A stretch of DNA of 23,191 nt from Desulfotomaculum sp. (GTDB taxonomy: Bacteria; Bacillota; Desulfotomaculia; Desulfotomaculales; Nap2-2B). The notes below the pieces were generated by a model. That model saw nothing but the letters and a program-made list of their open reading frames with translations. It did no database searches and was not told the DNA's origin. The translations under genes and the position numbers were made by a program. This document shows positions 1 through 7,581 of this stretch, piece by piece. The stretch covers positions 1 through 23,191 of the forward strand of contig DMZI01000030.1 of NCBI GenBank assembly GCA_003485325.1. The letters run 5' to 3'. Every line of letters starts with the position of its first letter. The first letter of the stretch is position 1.

Positions 1-1
1 T

Positions 2-70
2 ATCAATCAGGCAATAAAACTCTTGATTACCCAAGGCTTAATTAAAGCTACTGACATTTCTGTGGCTTAA
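2..70 (+). CDS. possible C-terminal tail of a gene entering from the left
   Basis: The second forward frame is open from the window edge to a TAA at 68-70 and would encode 22 residues ending GLIKATDISVA. The stretch is too short to assign to a family, and an open frame of this length can occur by chance. If real, it runs towards xerD on the opposite strand. I cannot name a product. Confidence 0.2.
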   Translation: MNQAIKLLITQGLIKATDISVA

Positions 71-159
71 ATCTATGACTATAACTTCTTTTTAAAATTT
101 TTCAGCGGACAGTAGTCCTTATTTAAGTGTACCTTTTTTTAGTTTATGCCGTATTATTT

Positions 160-178
160 TTCACGCTATCTGCCTCCT
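160..178 (-). promoter_or_regulatory. orphan ribosome-binding site after xerD
   Basis: On the minus strand a perfect AGGAGG (173-178) overlaps the xerD stop codon and sits 8 nt before a GTG at 162-164, the arrangement of a translationally coupled downstream gene. The GTG frame stops after six codons (VKNNTA), so no gene follows now. The likely reading is that xerD's operon partner was deleted or displaced; chance occurrence cannot be excluded. Confidence 0.35.
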
Positions 179-1085
179 AAAAGCCGGTTTGTTCCCGGCG
201 CGCTCTTGGATGCGCCCTGTCGTAAATCTCTTTTAACCTTGCCCTGGTCACATGCGTATAGATCTGGGTAGTGCTTATATCTGCATGGCCCAGGAGTTCC
301 TGCACCGATCTTAAATCCGCCCCGTTTTCCAATAGGTGGGTGGCAAATGAGTGACGCAGGGTGTGCGGCGTAACTTCCTTATTTATATTGCCCTGTCTGG
401 CATACTTTTTGATAATTTTCCAGAAGCCCTGCCTTGTCATCCTGTCTCCCCGCCCGTTAAGGAAGAAAGCTGAAGTCAGCTTCCCCCTGGCCAGCTTTGT
501 CCTGCTCCCGGAAAGATATTCGGTAAGGCTTTGATGGGCGGCTCTCCCGAAGGGAACCATCCGTTCACGAGCGCCCTTTCCGAAACAGATAATAAAGCGG
601 TGGGTTAAATTTACCCTATCCAGGTCCAGAGAGACCAGTTCCGAAACCCTGATCCCCGTGGCGTACAGAAGCTCGAGCATGGCCTTGTCCCTTGCGCCGG
701 CAGGCTTAAACGTAAGTGGCTGGGCGAGCAGGGTATCCACTTCGGCGTTGGTCAAAAAATGGGGAAGCCGTTGGGGAGAACCGGTAGATTCAAGGTTTGC
801 CGTCGGATCGGTCAAGAGCAGGTTTTCGGTTAATAGAAAACGGTAAAACCTTCTCAGAGCAGAAAGCCGTCGTGATATGGTAGCAGGCGCCAGGCCCATT
901 TTTTTTTGCCCCAGAAGATAATGCGTCACCGCCTGGCGGTTATTTTCTCCCAGCGGGTCATAGCGCTGTTTTTTACAGAATAAATCAAAAAGCTGCAGGT
1001 CGAAGCGGTAAGAAACCAGCGTATTCTCCGACAGGCCTCTTTCGATTAAAAGGTGGTTAAGAAAATTTTCAATAAAAAATTCCAA
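177..1085 (-). CDS. xerD: site-specific tyrosine recombinase XerD
   Basis: 302 residues, the normal length for Xer recombinases. With XerC the family resolves chromosome dimers at dif; the enzyme acts in the cytoplasm at the terminus region. An N-terminal SAM-like core-binding domain (about 1-90) is followed by the catalytic domain with the full active-site set: R146 (GIRVSEL), K170 (FGKGARER), H241/R244 (HTLRHSFATH), H267 (LLGHADI) and the nucleophile Y276 (QIYTHV). The start is TTG at 1083-1085, preceded by AGGTGA. It lies downstream of a DUF362 gene and spoIIM, in line with the xerD/spoIIM neighbourhood known from Bacillus. XerC is the main alternative; the context favours XerD. Confidence 0.9.
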   Translation of the reverse strand: MEFFIENFLNHLLIERGLSENTLVSYRFDLQLFDLFCKKQRYDPLGENNRQAVTHYLLGQKKMGLAPATISRRLSALRRFYRFLLTENLLLTDPTANLESTGSPQRLPHFLTNAEVDTLLAQPLTFKPAGARDKAMLELLYATGIRVSELVSLDLDRVNLTHRFIICFGKGARERMVPFGRAAHQSLTEYLSGSRTKLARGKLTSAFFLNGRGDRMTRQGFWKIIKKYARQGNINKEVTPHTLRHSFATHLLENGADLRSVQELLGHADISTTQIYTHVTRARLKEIYDRAHPRARREQTGF

Positions 1086-1098
1086 ACGGAATCACCTG

Positions 1099-2214
1099 CT
1101 AGATTCTGACCAGTTCGTAATTTCTTGTCCCCAGCCCTATCCGTTCCGCGTAATCCAGCTGGTACTGCCAGTTAATCCCCGGGTAAATGGCGCGAAACTT
1201 ATCCCGGACATCTTCCTTTTCATTAAGCGCCGAACCGGGCAGGGCTTTCTCCTGGTTGACCAGATCAACACAGGCCATGTCCAGGGCCACCGGATCTGTT
1301 GAAGCAAGGATGCCGATATCCCGAACTATTGACGCATCCGTCCAGCTTGTACAATCGCAGTCCGGTGTAACATTAATCACGAAATTGATGAACCCGGCCT
1401 TGCCCTGTTTGTTTTTCAAAGCCCCGGCAGCGTATTCGACGATCTTTTCCTGGATCACACTGGGCTCTGTTTTCCAGTTGACGTCAATCGCCCGCGACCG
1501 GCAGGTTATGGTACATTCCCCGCAGCCTATACATTTCTTCCTGTCTACAACCGCAGTTTTTTTATTTTCTTTTGAATCTTCCAGGGTGATTGCCTCTCCC
1601 GGGCACCAGGAAGCGCACTGGCCGCAGCCGGTGCACCTTTCGCTTCTCACCAGCGGCGAAATATCGGAATGCATGGCCAGTTTTCCGGCCCGGGACCCGC
1701 AGCCCATCCCCAGATTTTTTAAAACTCCGCCAAAACCGCACAGCATATGTCCTTTGAAATGGCTGAGCATGAGCAGAACGTTAGAGCGGCAGACCGCCGA
1801 ACCGATTTTTACTTCTTTAAAGTATTTCAGATTGACCGGCACACTGATGTAATCCTTGCCATCCAGGCCATCTGCAATAATCAGGGGCGCGGCTGTTACC
1901 GCGTAAGCAAATCCATTTTCGATTGCGGTTTGCAGGTGATCTATGGAATTGGTCCTGCTGCCCGCGTAAAGTGTGTTTGTATCGGTAAGAAAAGGTTTCC
2001 CGCCCAGTTTTTTTACCTGATCAACTATATTGCGGACAAAGAGCGGATTGAGGTAACCCGTGTTGCCTTTCTCCCCGAAATGAAGCTTTACGGCAACCAG
2101 GTCCTTTTTCGAAATTAACCCCTCAAACCCTGCCCGCCTGAATAGTTTGGCAAGTTTATCAAAAAGATTTTCACCGTGCCTGGCCCTCAAATCAGTGAAA
2201 TAAACCGGAACCAT
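1099..2214 (-). CDS. DUF362 protein with two [4Fe-4S] ferredoxin motifs
   Basis: 371 residues. The N- and C-terminal parts belong to the DUF362 family, which has no established reaction. Between them is a ferredoxin insert with two classical cluster motifs: C194/C197/C200/C204 (CTGCGQCASWCP) and C228/C231/C234/C238 (CIGCGECTITCR). The last cysteine of the second motif is followed by Arg instead of the usual Pro. Redox or electron-transfer work in the cytoplasm is inferred from the clusters; no transmembrane segment is visible. ATG start with GGGAGG about 9 nt upstream. Gap to xerD is 13 bp, so the two are probably cotranscribed. Confidence 0.85.
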   Translation of the reverse strand: MVPVYFTDLRARHGENLFDKLAKLFRRAGFEGLISKKDLVAVKLHFGEKGNTGYLNPLFVRNIVDQVKKLGGKPFLTDTNTLYAGSRTNSIDHLQTAIENGFAYAVTAAPLIIADGLDGKDYISVPVNLKYFKEVKIGSAVCRSNVLLMLSHFKGHMLCGFGGVLKNLGMGCGSRAGKLAMHSDISPLVRSERCTGCGQCASWCPGEAITLEDSKENKKTAVVDRKKCIGCGECTITCRSRAIDVNWKTEPSVIQEKIVEYAAGALKNKQGKAGFINFVINVTPDCDCTSWTDASIVRDIGILASTDPVALDMACVDLVNQEKALPGSALNEKEDVRDKFRAIYPGINWQYQLDYAERIGLGTRNYELVRI

Positions 2215-2307
2215 TTTTCACATCCTCCCGGTCTTTTTAATTTAAATAGCTATTTCTACAAATAGATAAGTTTTCCTTTAATTAAAGGCCGGTTAGAGTA
2301 TATTCTG

Positions 2308-2949
2308 CTATAAAACAAGCGTTTCAATCAATCCGGCGCTGACTCCGGTCAGCCAGGGCGTAAAGTAAATTTCGACAAGGCCGGCGCAAATGGCGACAGC
2401 CAGAACAACCGCCATAATAAATGTATAGCCGACCAGGCAGCTGAGCAGCCTGATCCGGAAATTTGTATACCGCCGCAGCGAAAGCAGGGCAAAGGACATG
2501 GCGGCTGTCCCACCGAAGAGAAGGGCGGGCAGGTAAAGCAGATTTTGAGGTAAGATGGAAACGACAGCTAAGAGGAGACCGTTCACGGCCATGCTCTGGG
2601 TTAGAAAAGAAACCGCAAAACCGAGAATAAAACCGCGTATAAAGAGCAGGGCAAGGATAAAAGGAATTCCGACGAAGGAAAGACCAAAAATATACAGCAG
2701 GACTATGAAAAGGATGTCTTCAAAGATTTTGCCGCTTGCGGCGCCGGCCGGGTTGGCTGACAATTGATCGACCTGGGAAACGTATGTCTGAACATGTTTG
2801 CTGAGTTCTTCAAACTGTCCTACGGAAAGGTGGTTAACGCCCAAAACTCCGAACGCCGCGCCGGCCAGGAAAACCGCCAGAACCAGCAGGTATTGCGGCC
2901 AGTTCTGCCTCCAGCAGTTCCTCCAGAATACCGTCCAGGCGTTCCACAT
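2308..2949 (-). CDS. spoIIM: stage II sporulation protein M
   Basis: 213 residues, the usual SpoIIM length. SpoIIM is the membrane scaffold of the DMP complex (SpoIID, SpoIIM, SpoIIP) that thins septal peptidoglycan and drives engulfment of the forespore. The sequence has a short cytoplasmic N-terminus, a first membrane segment near residues 18-38, an extracytoplasmic region rich in Gln/Ser, then four hydrophobic segments from about residue 80 to the C-terminus, matching the family topology. ATG start behind AGGAGGG. It heads the spoIIM - DUF362 - xerD group. Confidence 0.85.
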   Translation of the reverse strand: MWNAWTVFWRNCWRQNWPQYLLVLAVFLAGAAFGVLGVNHLSVGQFEELSKHVQTYVSQVDQLSANPAGAASGKIFEDILFIVLLYIFGLSFVGIPFILALLFIRGFILGFAVSFLTQSMAVNGLLLAVVSILPQNLLYLPALLFGGTAAMSFALLSLRRYTNFRIRLLSCLVGYTFIMAVVLAVAICAGLVEIYFTPWLTGVSAGLIETLVL

Positions 2950-3072
2950 CTTTGTTCCCTCCTAAAAACATGTCCATTGACACTTTATTGCGGAGGGAAT
3001 ATTTTTATAACTCCGTTTATAGTTATTTTGTATGTATTCAGTAAATAAATCTAAAGGGCACGGTGTTGTCAA

Positions 3073-3105
3073 TAGCGAACGACTTGCATAGCGCCGGTAA
3101 CAGCA
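3073..3105 (+). repeat. element B, partial copy
   Basis: 33 nt that match 13691-13723 at 30 of 33 positions, beginning TAGCGAACGACTTGC. The complete-looking copy contains a GCCG-GTAA-CGGC hairpin with a GNRA tetraloop; here the hairpin is weakened by a G-to-A change. The copy breaks off after this block, so it looks like a remnant. Confidence 0.55.
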
Positions 3106-3163
3106 CCTATGAATTTATAAATTCTTGTTGCGATACCCTATTAAATAGGGTACAACTATATAG

Positions 3164-3298
3164 TTGACTCAATTAGCGTTTGCAAATATCGTCGGAGTAT
3201 CAAAAAAAACAGTAGAGGCATGGGAGTGCGGAAGAAACATTCCTCAAGGTCCTTCACTAAGAATGATCGAGATTCTAGAAAAAATGGTCAGGATCTAG
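3164..3298 (+). pseudogene. truncated XRE/HigA-type helix-turn-helix regulator
   Basis: Forty-four codons ending in TAG encode the C-terminal part of a Cro/C1 helix-turn-helix domain. The stretch contains LTQLAFANIVGVSKKTVEAW and then ECGRNIPQGPSLRMIEILE. This is the recognition-helix pattern of antitoxin-type regulators (Q-x-x-x-A ... V-S-x-x-T-V-x-x-W-E-x-G). An in-frame TAG lies immediately upstream (3161-3163), no start codon or ribosome-binding site is visible, and no toxin gene is next to it. I read it as a decayed remnant of a toxin-antitoxin or phage-type regulator. Confidence 0.6.
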
Positions 3299-3434
3299 TT
3301 AAAAGATATGTAATGCCGTAGTGATAACCCTATTCATGGATACGCTATCAACCGGTCCGAACAGAGCCGCGCTGCCATCGGAGCGGAGCATCGGAGTGAG
3401 CGGCGCCAATGCCATGCCTATCGGGTTCACTGAA
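3299..3434. other. gene-free stretch with inverted repeats
   Basis: No credible coding frame. The part from about 3365 to 3406 is GC-rich with complementary GCCGC and GCGGC arms around repeated ATCGGAG words, so it may form a hairpin. It leads directly into element A and may belong to the same structured unit. Confidence 0.35.
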
Positions 3435-3610
3435 TAGACATCCATACTGCTAACGCAGCGCCATCAGAAGGATGAAAATTCATCAATAAAGAGAGGTCAA
3501 TGCCTCAAGCGCAATTTTATTCAATGAACGAGTGAACTCGAGGTTAAGCGAGGGAATGTTTGAGGCGCATAAGCGCTGAGTTTCGACTTAAACTGAGGGT
3601 TTAAAGGGTG
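3435..3610 (+). repeat. element A, copy 1 (region shared with the right edge)
   Basis: This block aligns over its length with 23010-23191. Both copies start with TAGACATCCAT and share blocks such as GGATGAAAATT, ATCAATAAAG, CAATGCCTCAAG, AAGCGAGGGAAT and GTTTGAGGCG. They are clearly related but diverged; the central part and the right end differ most. A long-range stem GCCTCAA (3502-3508) with TTGAGGC (3560-3566) is kept in both copies. Direction is set by the better conserved reading; the transcribed strand is inferred. Confidence 0.65.
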
Positions 3611-3900
3611 GCGTTGTTCACAGGTGAGCGATATTGCGGAGTGCCGCTGCAACACCCAGTGAAGCTTCGGTTACTTAGACCGCGGTGTGAAACCAGCGGC
3701 ACACTAAAGGTTTCTTGAAATGACTTAGTGATGTCGGGAGTTTAATGCTGGGATATTATGCTACCTGCCTTGCCGCCTTTGCAACGCCGCTTGGTCCTGT
3801 CCGAAGCAAACCGTTGGAGTTAACCGGCACGAAGCACCTGAGCGAACCGTGACAACGGCGGCCTAAGTCGAACATGAGCACGCTTAGCAGTTGACCTCCC
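3435..3900 (+). ncRNA. candidate large structured RNA element (A)
   Basis: About 465 nt without a coding frame but with dense complementary arms. These include CGAG-TGAA-CTCG (3529-3540), GCGC-ATAA-GCGC (3565-3576), a UUCG-capped GAGT/ACTT hairpin just after it, and TTAAAC/GTTTAA. A perfect 9-bp stem GTGCCGCTG (3641-3649) with CAGCGGCAC (3694-3702) encloses ACACC/GGTGT. The left 170 nt recur at the right edge of the window. Size, repeat nature and structure would fit a stand-alone guide-RNA scaffold of the IscB/IsrB type (HEARO) or a derived ribozyme, but I see no nuclease or reverse transcriptase gene, so the class stays open. Confidence 0.4.
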
Positions 3901-3931
3901 TATATGAATGTCAATTTTCAAGATAGTTTAT

Positions 3932-4690
3932 TCAGGGATTATTGCCGCAGGCAGGGCACCGTGGGCTTTTTTTAATGGGCAGGCTATATAATTCCATGGC
4001 CATAGCGTTATAAACCAGAAGCCTGCCGGCCAGCAAGTCCCCCTGTCCAAGAATATATTTCAGGACCTGCGTAGCCTGGATCAGGCCGATCACCCCGGGC
4101 AGGACACCGATAACCGGCGCGGGTTTGACCATGTTTCTGGGTTCTTCCGGGTAAAGGCAGCAGTAGCAGGGACCTGCCCCGGGCAGAATTGTCATTGCCT
4201 GTCCTTCCATACCAGTGACCGCTCCGTAAAACAGGGGTTTTTTTATTCTTAAGCAGGCCTCATTCAGGATAAACCGGGTTGAAAAATTATCTGTGCAGTC
4301 CACAACCAGGTCACTTTCACCGATCAATTCCACTACATTTTCAGAAGTCAGCTTTTCACAGTAAATCTTCACTTCAACTTCAGGGTTCAAAGACGATATT
4401 GTCCGCCTGGCCGATTCAGCTTTATACATTCCGATCCTGTCCGAATTGTGCAGGATCTGACGGTTTAAGTTGCTCATCTCCAGCTGATCGCTATCTGCGA
4501 CAGTTATTTTCCCAACGCCGGCTGCAGCCAGATAATAAGCAACTGGAGAGCCAAGCCCGCCGGCGCCCGTGACCATGATCCCGGACGCTTTAATTTTTCT
4601 CTGTCCTTCCAAACCGACCTCCGGCAAAAGAATCTGCCTTTTATATCTTTGTAATTCTTCTTCGCTTAAGATTGGGCCGGTTTCAGACAT
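3932..4690 (-). CDS. ThiF/MoeB/HesA-family E1-like adenylyltransferase
   Basis: 252 residues, typical length. The family adenylates the C-terminal glycine of ubiquitin-like sulfur carriers (MoaD, ThiS), with ATP, in the cytoplasm. Visible motifs: the RYKRQILLPEVG entry helix, the nucleotide loop GAGGLGS (42-48), DSDQLEMSNLNRQ (67-79), the DCTDN aspartate (131-135) and two zinc-binding cysteine pairs, C175/C178 and C245/C248. ATG start behind AGGGGG. A MoaD-like gene lies two genes upstream, which makes it the probable substrate. MoeB (molybdopterin), ThiF (thiamine) or a tungsten-cofactor variant cannot be separated on sequence alone. Confidence 0.85.
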   Translation of the reverse strand: MSETGPILSEEELQRYKRQILLPEVGLEGQRKIKASGIMVTGAGGLGSPVAYYLAAAGVGKITVADSDQLEMSNLNRQILHNSDRIGMYKAESARRTISSLNPEVEVKIYCEKLTSENVVELIGESDLVVDCTDNFSTRFILNEACLRIKKPLFYGAVTGMEGQAMTILPGAGPCYCCLYPEEPRNMVKPAPVIGVLPGVIGLIQATQVLKYILGQGDLLAGRLLVYNAMAMELYSLPIKKSPRCPACGNNP

Positions 4691-4708
4691 GCTTTTATCC
4701 CCCTGGCG

Positions 4709-5233
4709 CTATTGTTCAATGCCTCTGAAGGTCAGTTCCGGATACCTAAACATCTCTCTGAACTTCTGACGGGCCCCTTCCCTGACCTGATCGGCTTGAA
4801 ACTCACTCAAGTTATGCGAAGCGATCCACTTTTCGAGAAGGACCCCGCCGGGTGACCACTTCTCCACAGTTTCCCTTTCATAGACCCAGGCTTTTATCTG
4901 TATACCGTGTTCTTTTAAGATCGCCCAGACTTCATCCCTCTGCCTGTCGTCGCAGTAAACGCAAAGCACGCATTCTGTAAGGCCCAACTCTTTAACAGGC
5001 GAGCGGTCATACTTGATTGAGGGAATTATTTTCTGTTCAACATAAGTGTCCAGCGCCCTTGCCAGGGCATCAATTTCTTTCGGGCTTCCGAATGAGACAA
5101 ACTTACCCCAGTGCTCCAGGTATTCCTTGTTGGTCAGATCTTTACCCTGGTAATTTATATAATTGTACCTTCCATTTACGTGATCGGAATGGAAAACAAA
5201 AATAAAATGGGAATCAGGCTTATTAATAATCAT
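4709..5233 (-). CDS. 174-residue protein, possibly DUF1917/Bles03-like
   Basis: No transmembrane segment or signal peptide. An N-terminal half (HFIFVFHSDHVNGRYNYIN, then HWGKFVSFGSPKEIDALA) is followed by IPSIKYDR, VLCVYCDDRQRDEVWAIL and W-x-Y-E-R-x-T. The pattern of a lysine-containing strand, an acidic VYCDD strand and a W-x-Y motif resembles my recollection of the DUF1917/Bles03 (putative phosphothreonine-lyase-like) family; this needs a profile search. It lies between the MoaD-like and ThiF-like genes, so a role in that sulfur-carrier pathway is a fair inference. A decayed second copy lies at 5591-5703. ATG start with AAAGGGTGG upstream. Confidence 0.6.
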   Translation of the reverse strand: MIINKPDSHFIFVFHSDHVNGRYNYINYQGKDLTNKEYLEHWGKFVSFGSPKEIDALARALDTYVEQKIIPSIKYDRSPVKELGLTECVLCVYCDDRQRDEVWAILKEHGIQIKAWVYERETVEKWSPGGVLLEKWIASHNLSEFQADQVREGARQKFREMFRYPELTFRGIEQ

Positions 5234-5272
5234 TAAATACCACCCTTTTCCTAAAAATTATTTTAATATTTT

Positions 5273-5548
5273 TTACCCCGCCGCCGCCGCGGGTATAATG
5301 GCCATTTCATCACCATTGTTCAATTTGGTTTCGATACCCTGAAGATAGACAATGTTTTCCCCATTAACGTAAACGTTAAAGCTGTCCAGCGGTTTTCCCT
5401 GCGCATCAGAGAGTTTTTCTTTAAAGCCCGGGAATAAAGCGTCCAGTTTCTGCAGGCAATCTGACACACTTTGAGCTTCACATTTAACCGTTCTGTTATT
5501 CTGGGTAAAGCTTCCCATTGAAGCGGGAAATCTTATAATGATGCTCAT
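5273..5548 (-). CDS. MoaD/ThiS-like ubiquitin-fold sulfur carrier
   Basis: 91 residues, the MoaD size. The beta-grasp pattern is clear: MSIIIRFPASMGSF, a helix around CLQKLDALFPGFKEKL, then FNVYVNGENI and LNNGDEMAIIPAAAAG. In this family the C-terminal Gly-Gly is adenylated by an E1-like enzyme and converted to a thiocarboxylate. Here the protein ends Ala-Ala-Ala-Ala-Gly, with only one glycine. The matching E1-like gene is two genes downstream. No MoaE is in the window. ATG start with AGAAGG upstream. The single-glycine tail may alter processing or reflect an error in a GCC-rich run. Confidence 0.75.
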   Translation of the reverse strand: MSIIIRFPASMGSFTQNNRTVKCEAQSVSDCLQKLDALFPGFKEKLSDAQGKPLDSFNVYVNGENIVYLQGIETKLNNGDEMAIIPAAAAG

Positions 5549-5590
5549 TTTCCAAACCTTCTTTCCTAAATATTTGCCAAATTTAAAGTT

Positions 5591-5703
5591 TTACTGCTCT
5601 ACCCCTCTGAAAATTACATTTTTGTCCTTAAATATTTCCTCAAACCTCGCCTTTAGCCTTCCCTAACTAACTTTTTCGCAGGGAACTTTAAGCTGGCGTC
5701 GCT
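5591..5703 (-). pseudogene. C-terminal remnant of a second copy of the 174-residue protein
   Basis: Upstream of the MoaD-like gene, two minus-strand frames read SLKFPAKKLVREG and, after a one-base shift, KARFEEIFKDKNV followed by IFRGVEQ and TAA (5591-5593). These correspond in order to the end of the neighbouring 174-residue protein (LSEFQADQVREG, QKFREMF, LTFRGIEQ). Residues F, E, F, FRG and EQ are shared in the last 18 positions. An in-frame stop lies directly before the recognisable part. This is the tail of a diverged, frameshifted paralog that once flanked the MoaD-like gene on its other side. Confidence 0.6.
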
Positions 5704-5812
5704 TCAGCGGTATGTTTGAGAACATGGCATTTTCATAAGTTTTTCCATATATATTTATTAAATTGTCCTATTTTGAATTATTAAAAACATTTAATTAATT
5801 TATGTTCTTAAA

Positions 5813-6478
5813 TTAAATTATATCTCTTGCCATTCCAAGTAGCAAGTTATAAATATAGCCCGCTGCGAGGACATCCTCCAGCGAGTTGCCGCTGGAAGCT
5901 ATTACGGCGATATCCGTTCTAAATTCCAGGGCCGCTTTCAGGGCCCGATCGGCCGCAGCCGCTGCAGGAAAGATTCCCTTTTTTTTGGCTGTGCGCGCAA
6001 TTGTACCGGTTAAAACTGAAGGCGAGCCCGCTGCTATAGCGGCATCGAAGGCCACCCCGCCGCTGCTGGTTGCGGCTACAACCACGCGCCCCTTGACTCC
6101 GGCCAGTTTTACCGTTTCTGCTCCCAGGTTGGGCAGCACTGCCTCAACCGCGGCCCCGCTGTCCCTAATTCCCCGCAGCACCTTTTGAATACCGGACAGC
6201 CTTTCGGTGTCTGAGCCCACACGCGGTTCAGCAACCAAAACCACTCCCGTATTTGACGCGCAGGCCAGTCTTCCCGCTTTAAGGCCGACTCCGGCAGGAT
6301 CTAAGGGTACGGGCGCGCGTGCAGCATCAGGAGCAGCTCCGAAAACAGCAAGCACCCCCTCGTCAAGCATTGCCTCCAACGTTGTGGACATATCAATTAC
6401 GTCCACAATAACAACAACCTGTCCCAAACCGGCAGCCCTTGCGGAACCGCTTGCATCCGCCGCGACGGTTATGATCAT
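5813..6478 (-). CDS. ComB-like (2-phosphosulfolactate phosphatase family) protein
   Basis: 221 residues. The block VVVIVDVIDMSTTLEAML resembles the start of ComB proteins (V-I-D-V-x-R-A-T-T-T), and SSGNSLEDVLAAGYI resembles their C-terminal D-x-x-A-A-G motif. The usual Arg after the first Asp is absent (DMSTT), so the substrate is probably not 2-phosphosulfolactate. Ala/Gly-rich, with no transmembrane segment. The ATG start overlaps the stop of the DUF3866 gene by 4 bp (ATGA), so the two are translationally coupled. Family assignment is from motif memory and moderate; function is unknown. Confidence 0.55.
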   Translation of the reverse strand: MIITVAADASGSARAAGLGQVVVIVDVIDMSTTLEAMLDEGVLAVFGAAPDAARAPVPLDPAGVGLKAGRLACASNTGVVLVAEPRVGSDTERLSGIQKVLRGIRDSGAAVEAVLPNLGAETVKLAGVKGRVVVAATSSGGVAFDAAIAAGSPSVLTGTIARTAKKKGIFPAAAAADRALKAALEFRTDIAVIASSGNSLEDVLAAGYIYNLLLGMARDII

Positions 6479-7581
6479 AGGCCGGCGCCCCCTGAATCGT
6501 TTAATAAGGAAACCGCATATATACCGGCAGCCCCTGCGGTAAGAAAAAATTCCGGGTCCTGCTCCTGGTTTCGCCCCATAGTGCTTACTGCCAGGCCGGC
6601 ATCTGCAATGGCCTGCATTGTCATGAAGGCGTCTAAGAAAACCACACTGTGCATATCCTGAATGCCGCTCTCAACCAGTTGCCTGGTTACAAACGCTTTC
6701 TTTTCTTCTTCAATCTCTGCAAATGGAACAACACACGGAATGAGCGCAACACTTCCCAGAGCTGTTTGAGTATGGTGGCTTAAGCCTCTGTGTCTTTCCC
6801 GCTGGTCCGCAAAACTGACCCGCGGCACAGCTACAGGGCGGCCGCCCAACACTCCCACTGCATTAACCAGTTCCCCCTGCTCAAGGCCGGTATGGCCGAA
6901 CTCGGAGTCAGTCCCTACTATGCCGGGTCCCATTGAAGCAATGATGATGCCCGCTCCGGCCGCTCCCTTTGCCGCCAGCAGGCCGCTGTATATATTTACG
7001 GCCTCGATATCCCCCCCGAAGGCATGCCCGCAGGTAACAGTAGAGGATAGCAGGCCCTTCTCTTTAAGATCAGCCACCTGGCGGCTAAAGGCAATGGGCA
7101 GAGACGCCCCGTCAGTCATCACATAAACAAGCTTCGCGCTGTCCCCGCAGAGCCTGGCAATAACCGCCGCTATCGGCCCGACCATGCTGTGCAAAGAGCA
7201 AATAATTACAGGCGTTCCGGCAAGTGACGCCGTTTTTCTGAAAAGATAATTCAAGGGATGTTTTTCTTCCTCAATTGATAAAACCTTTACCTGGGCGGGC
7301 GTGTAACGGACTTTCATGATATGTCCCGCTTCGGCGGCTTCTTTTTGAGCGCACCCGGAAACGGCCATGACAAAGTGGGTTCCGCCCGTGCCCAGTCCCT
7401 TGGAAACAGCCGTTGTGTTTAAAATAACCCGATCTTCGGGTTGAACCGGCCCGGTCAGGTCCTGATAGTTAACCGCCCTCTCCAACTTTCCTTCGACTTC
7501 AACTATCAATTCACAAATTCCCGGCCTTACCCGAAGAATATTTTTAACTATGCCCGAACGTATCCTGATCACCGGTCGCAA
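6475..7581 (-). CDS. DUF3866 family protein
   Basis: Up to 368 residues from TTG at 7579-7581. A better start is probably GTG at 7570-7572 (residue 4), which overlaps the upstream stop codon as GTGA and gives the N-terminus V-I-R-I-R-S-G-I-V. The protein contains LNTTAVSKGLGTGGTHFV and GPGIVGTDSEFGHTGLEQ, and its C-terminal region has SFADQRERHRGLSHHTQTAL; together these indicate the DUF3866 family, whose biochemical role is not known. Predicted cytoplasmic. It is the sixth gene of the compact string that starts with spo0A. Confidence 0.75.
   Translation of the reverse strand: MRPVIRIRSGIVKNILRVRPGICELIVEVEGKLERAVNYQDLTGPVQPEDRVILNTTAVSKGLGTGGTHFVMAVSGCAQKEAAEAGHIMKVRYTPAQVKVLSIEEEKHPLNYLFRKTASLAGTPVIICSLHSMVGPIAAVIARLCGDSAKLVYVMTDGASLPIAFSRQVADLKEKGLLSSTVTCGHAFGGDIEAVNIYSGLLAAKGAAGAGIIIASMGPGIVGTDSEFGHTGLEQGELVNAVGVLGGRPVAVPRVSFADQRERHRGLSHHTQTALGSVALIPCVVPFAEIEEEKKAFVTRQLVESGIQDMHSVVFLDAFMTMQAIADAGLAVSTMGRNQEQDPEFFLTAGAAGIYAVSLLNDSGGAGL

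Noticed and set aside
1187..1852. Open plus-strand frame of 221 codons opposite the DUF362 gene
   Set aside because: It is the antisense shadow of a gene with clear ferredoxin motifs; it has no ribosome-binding site and no protein family pattern.
3435..3900. Group II intron
   Set aside because: I looked for the domain V hairpin and for a reverse transcriptase and found neither, so I do not assign this class, although a derived form cannot be excluded.
3435..3900. CRISPR array
   Set aside because: There are no regularly spaced short direct repeats; the similarity is between two distant long copies.
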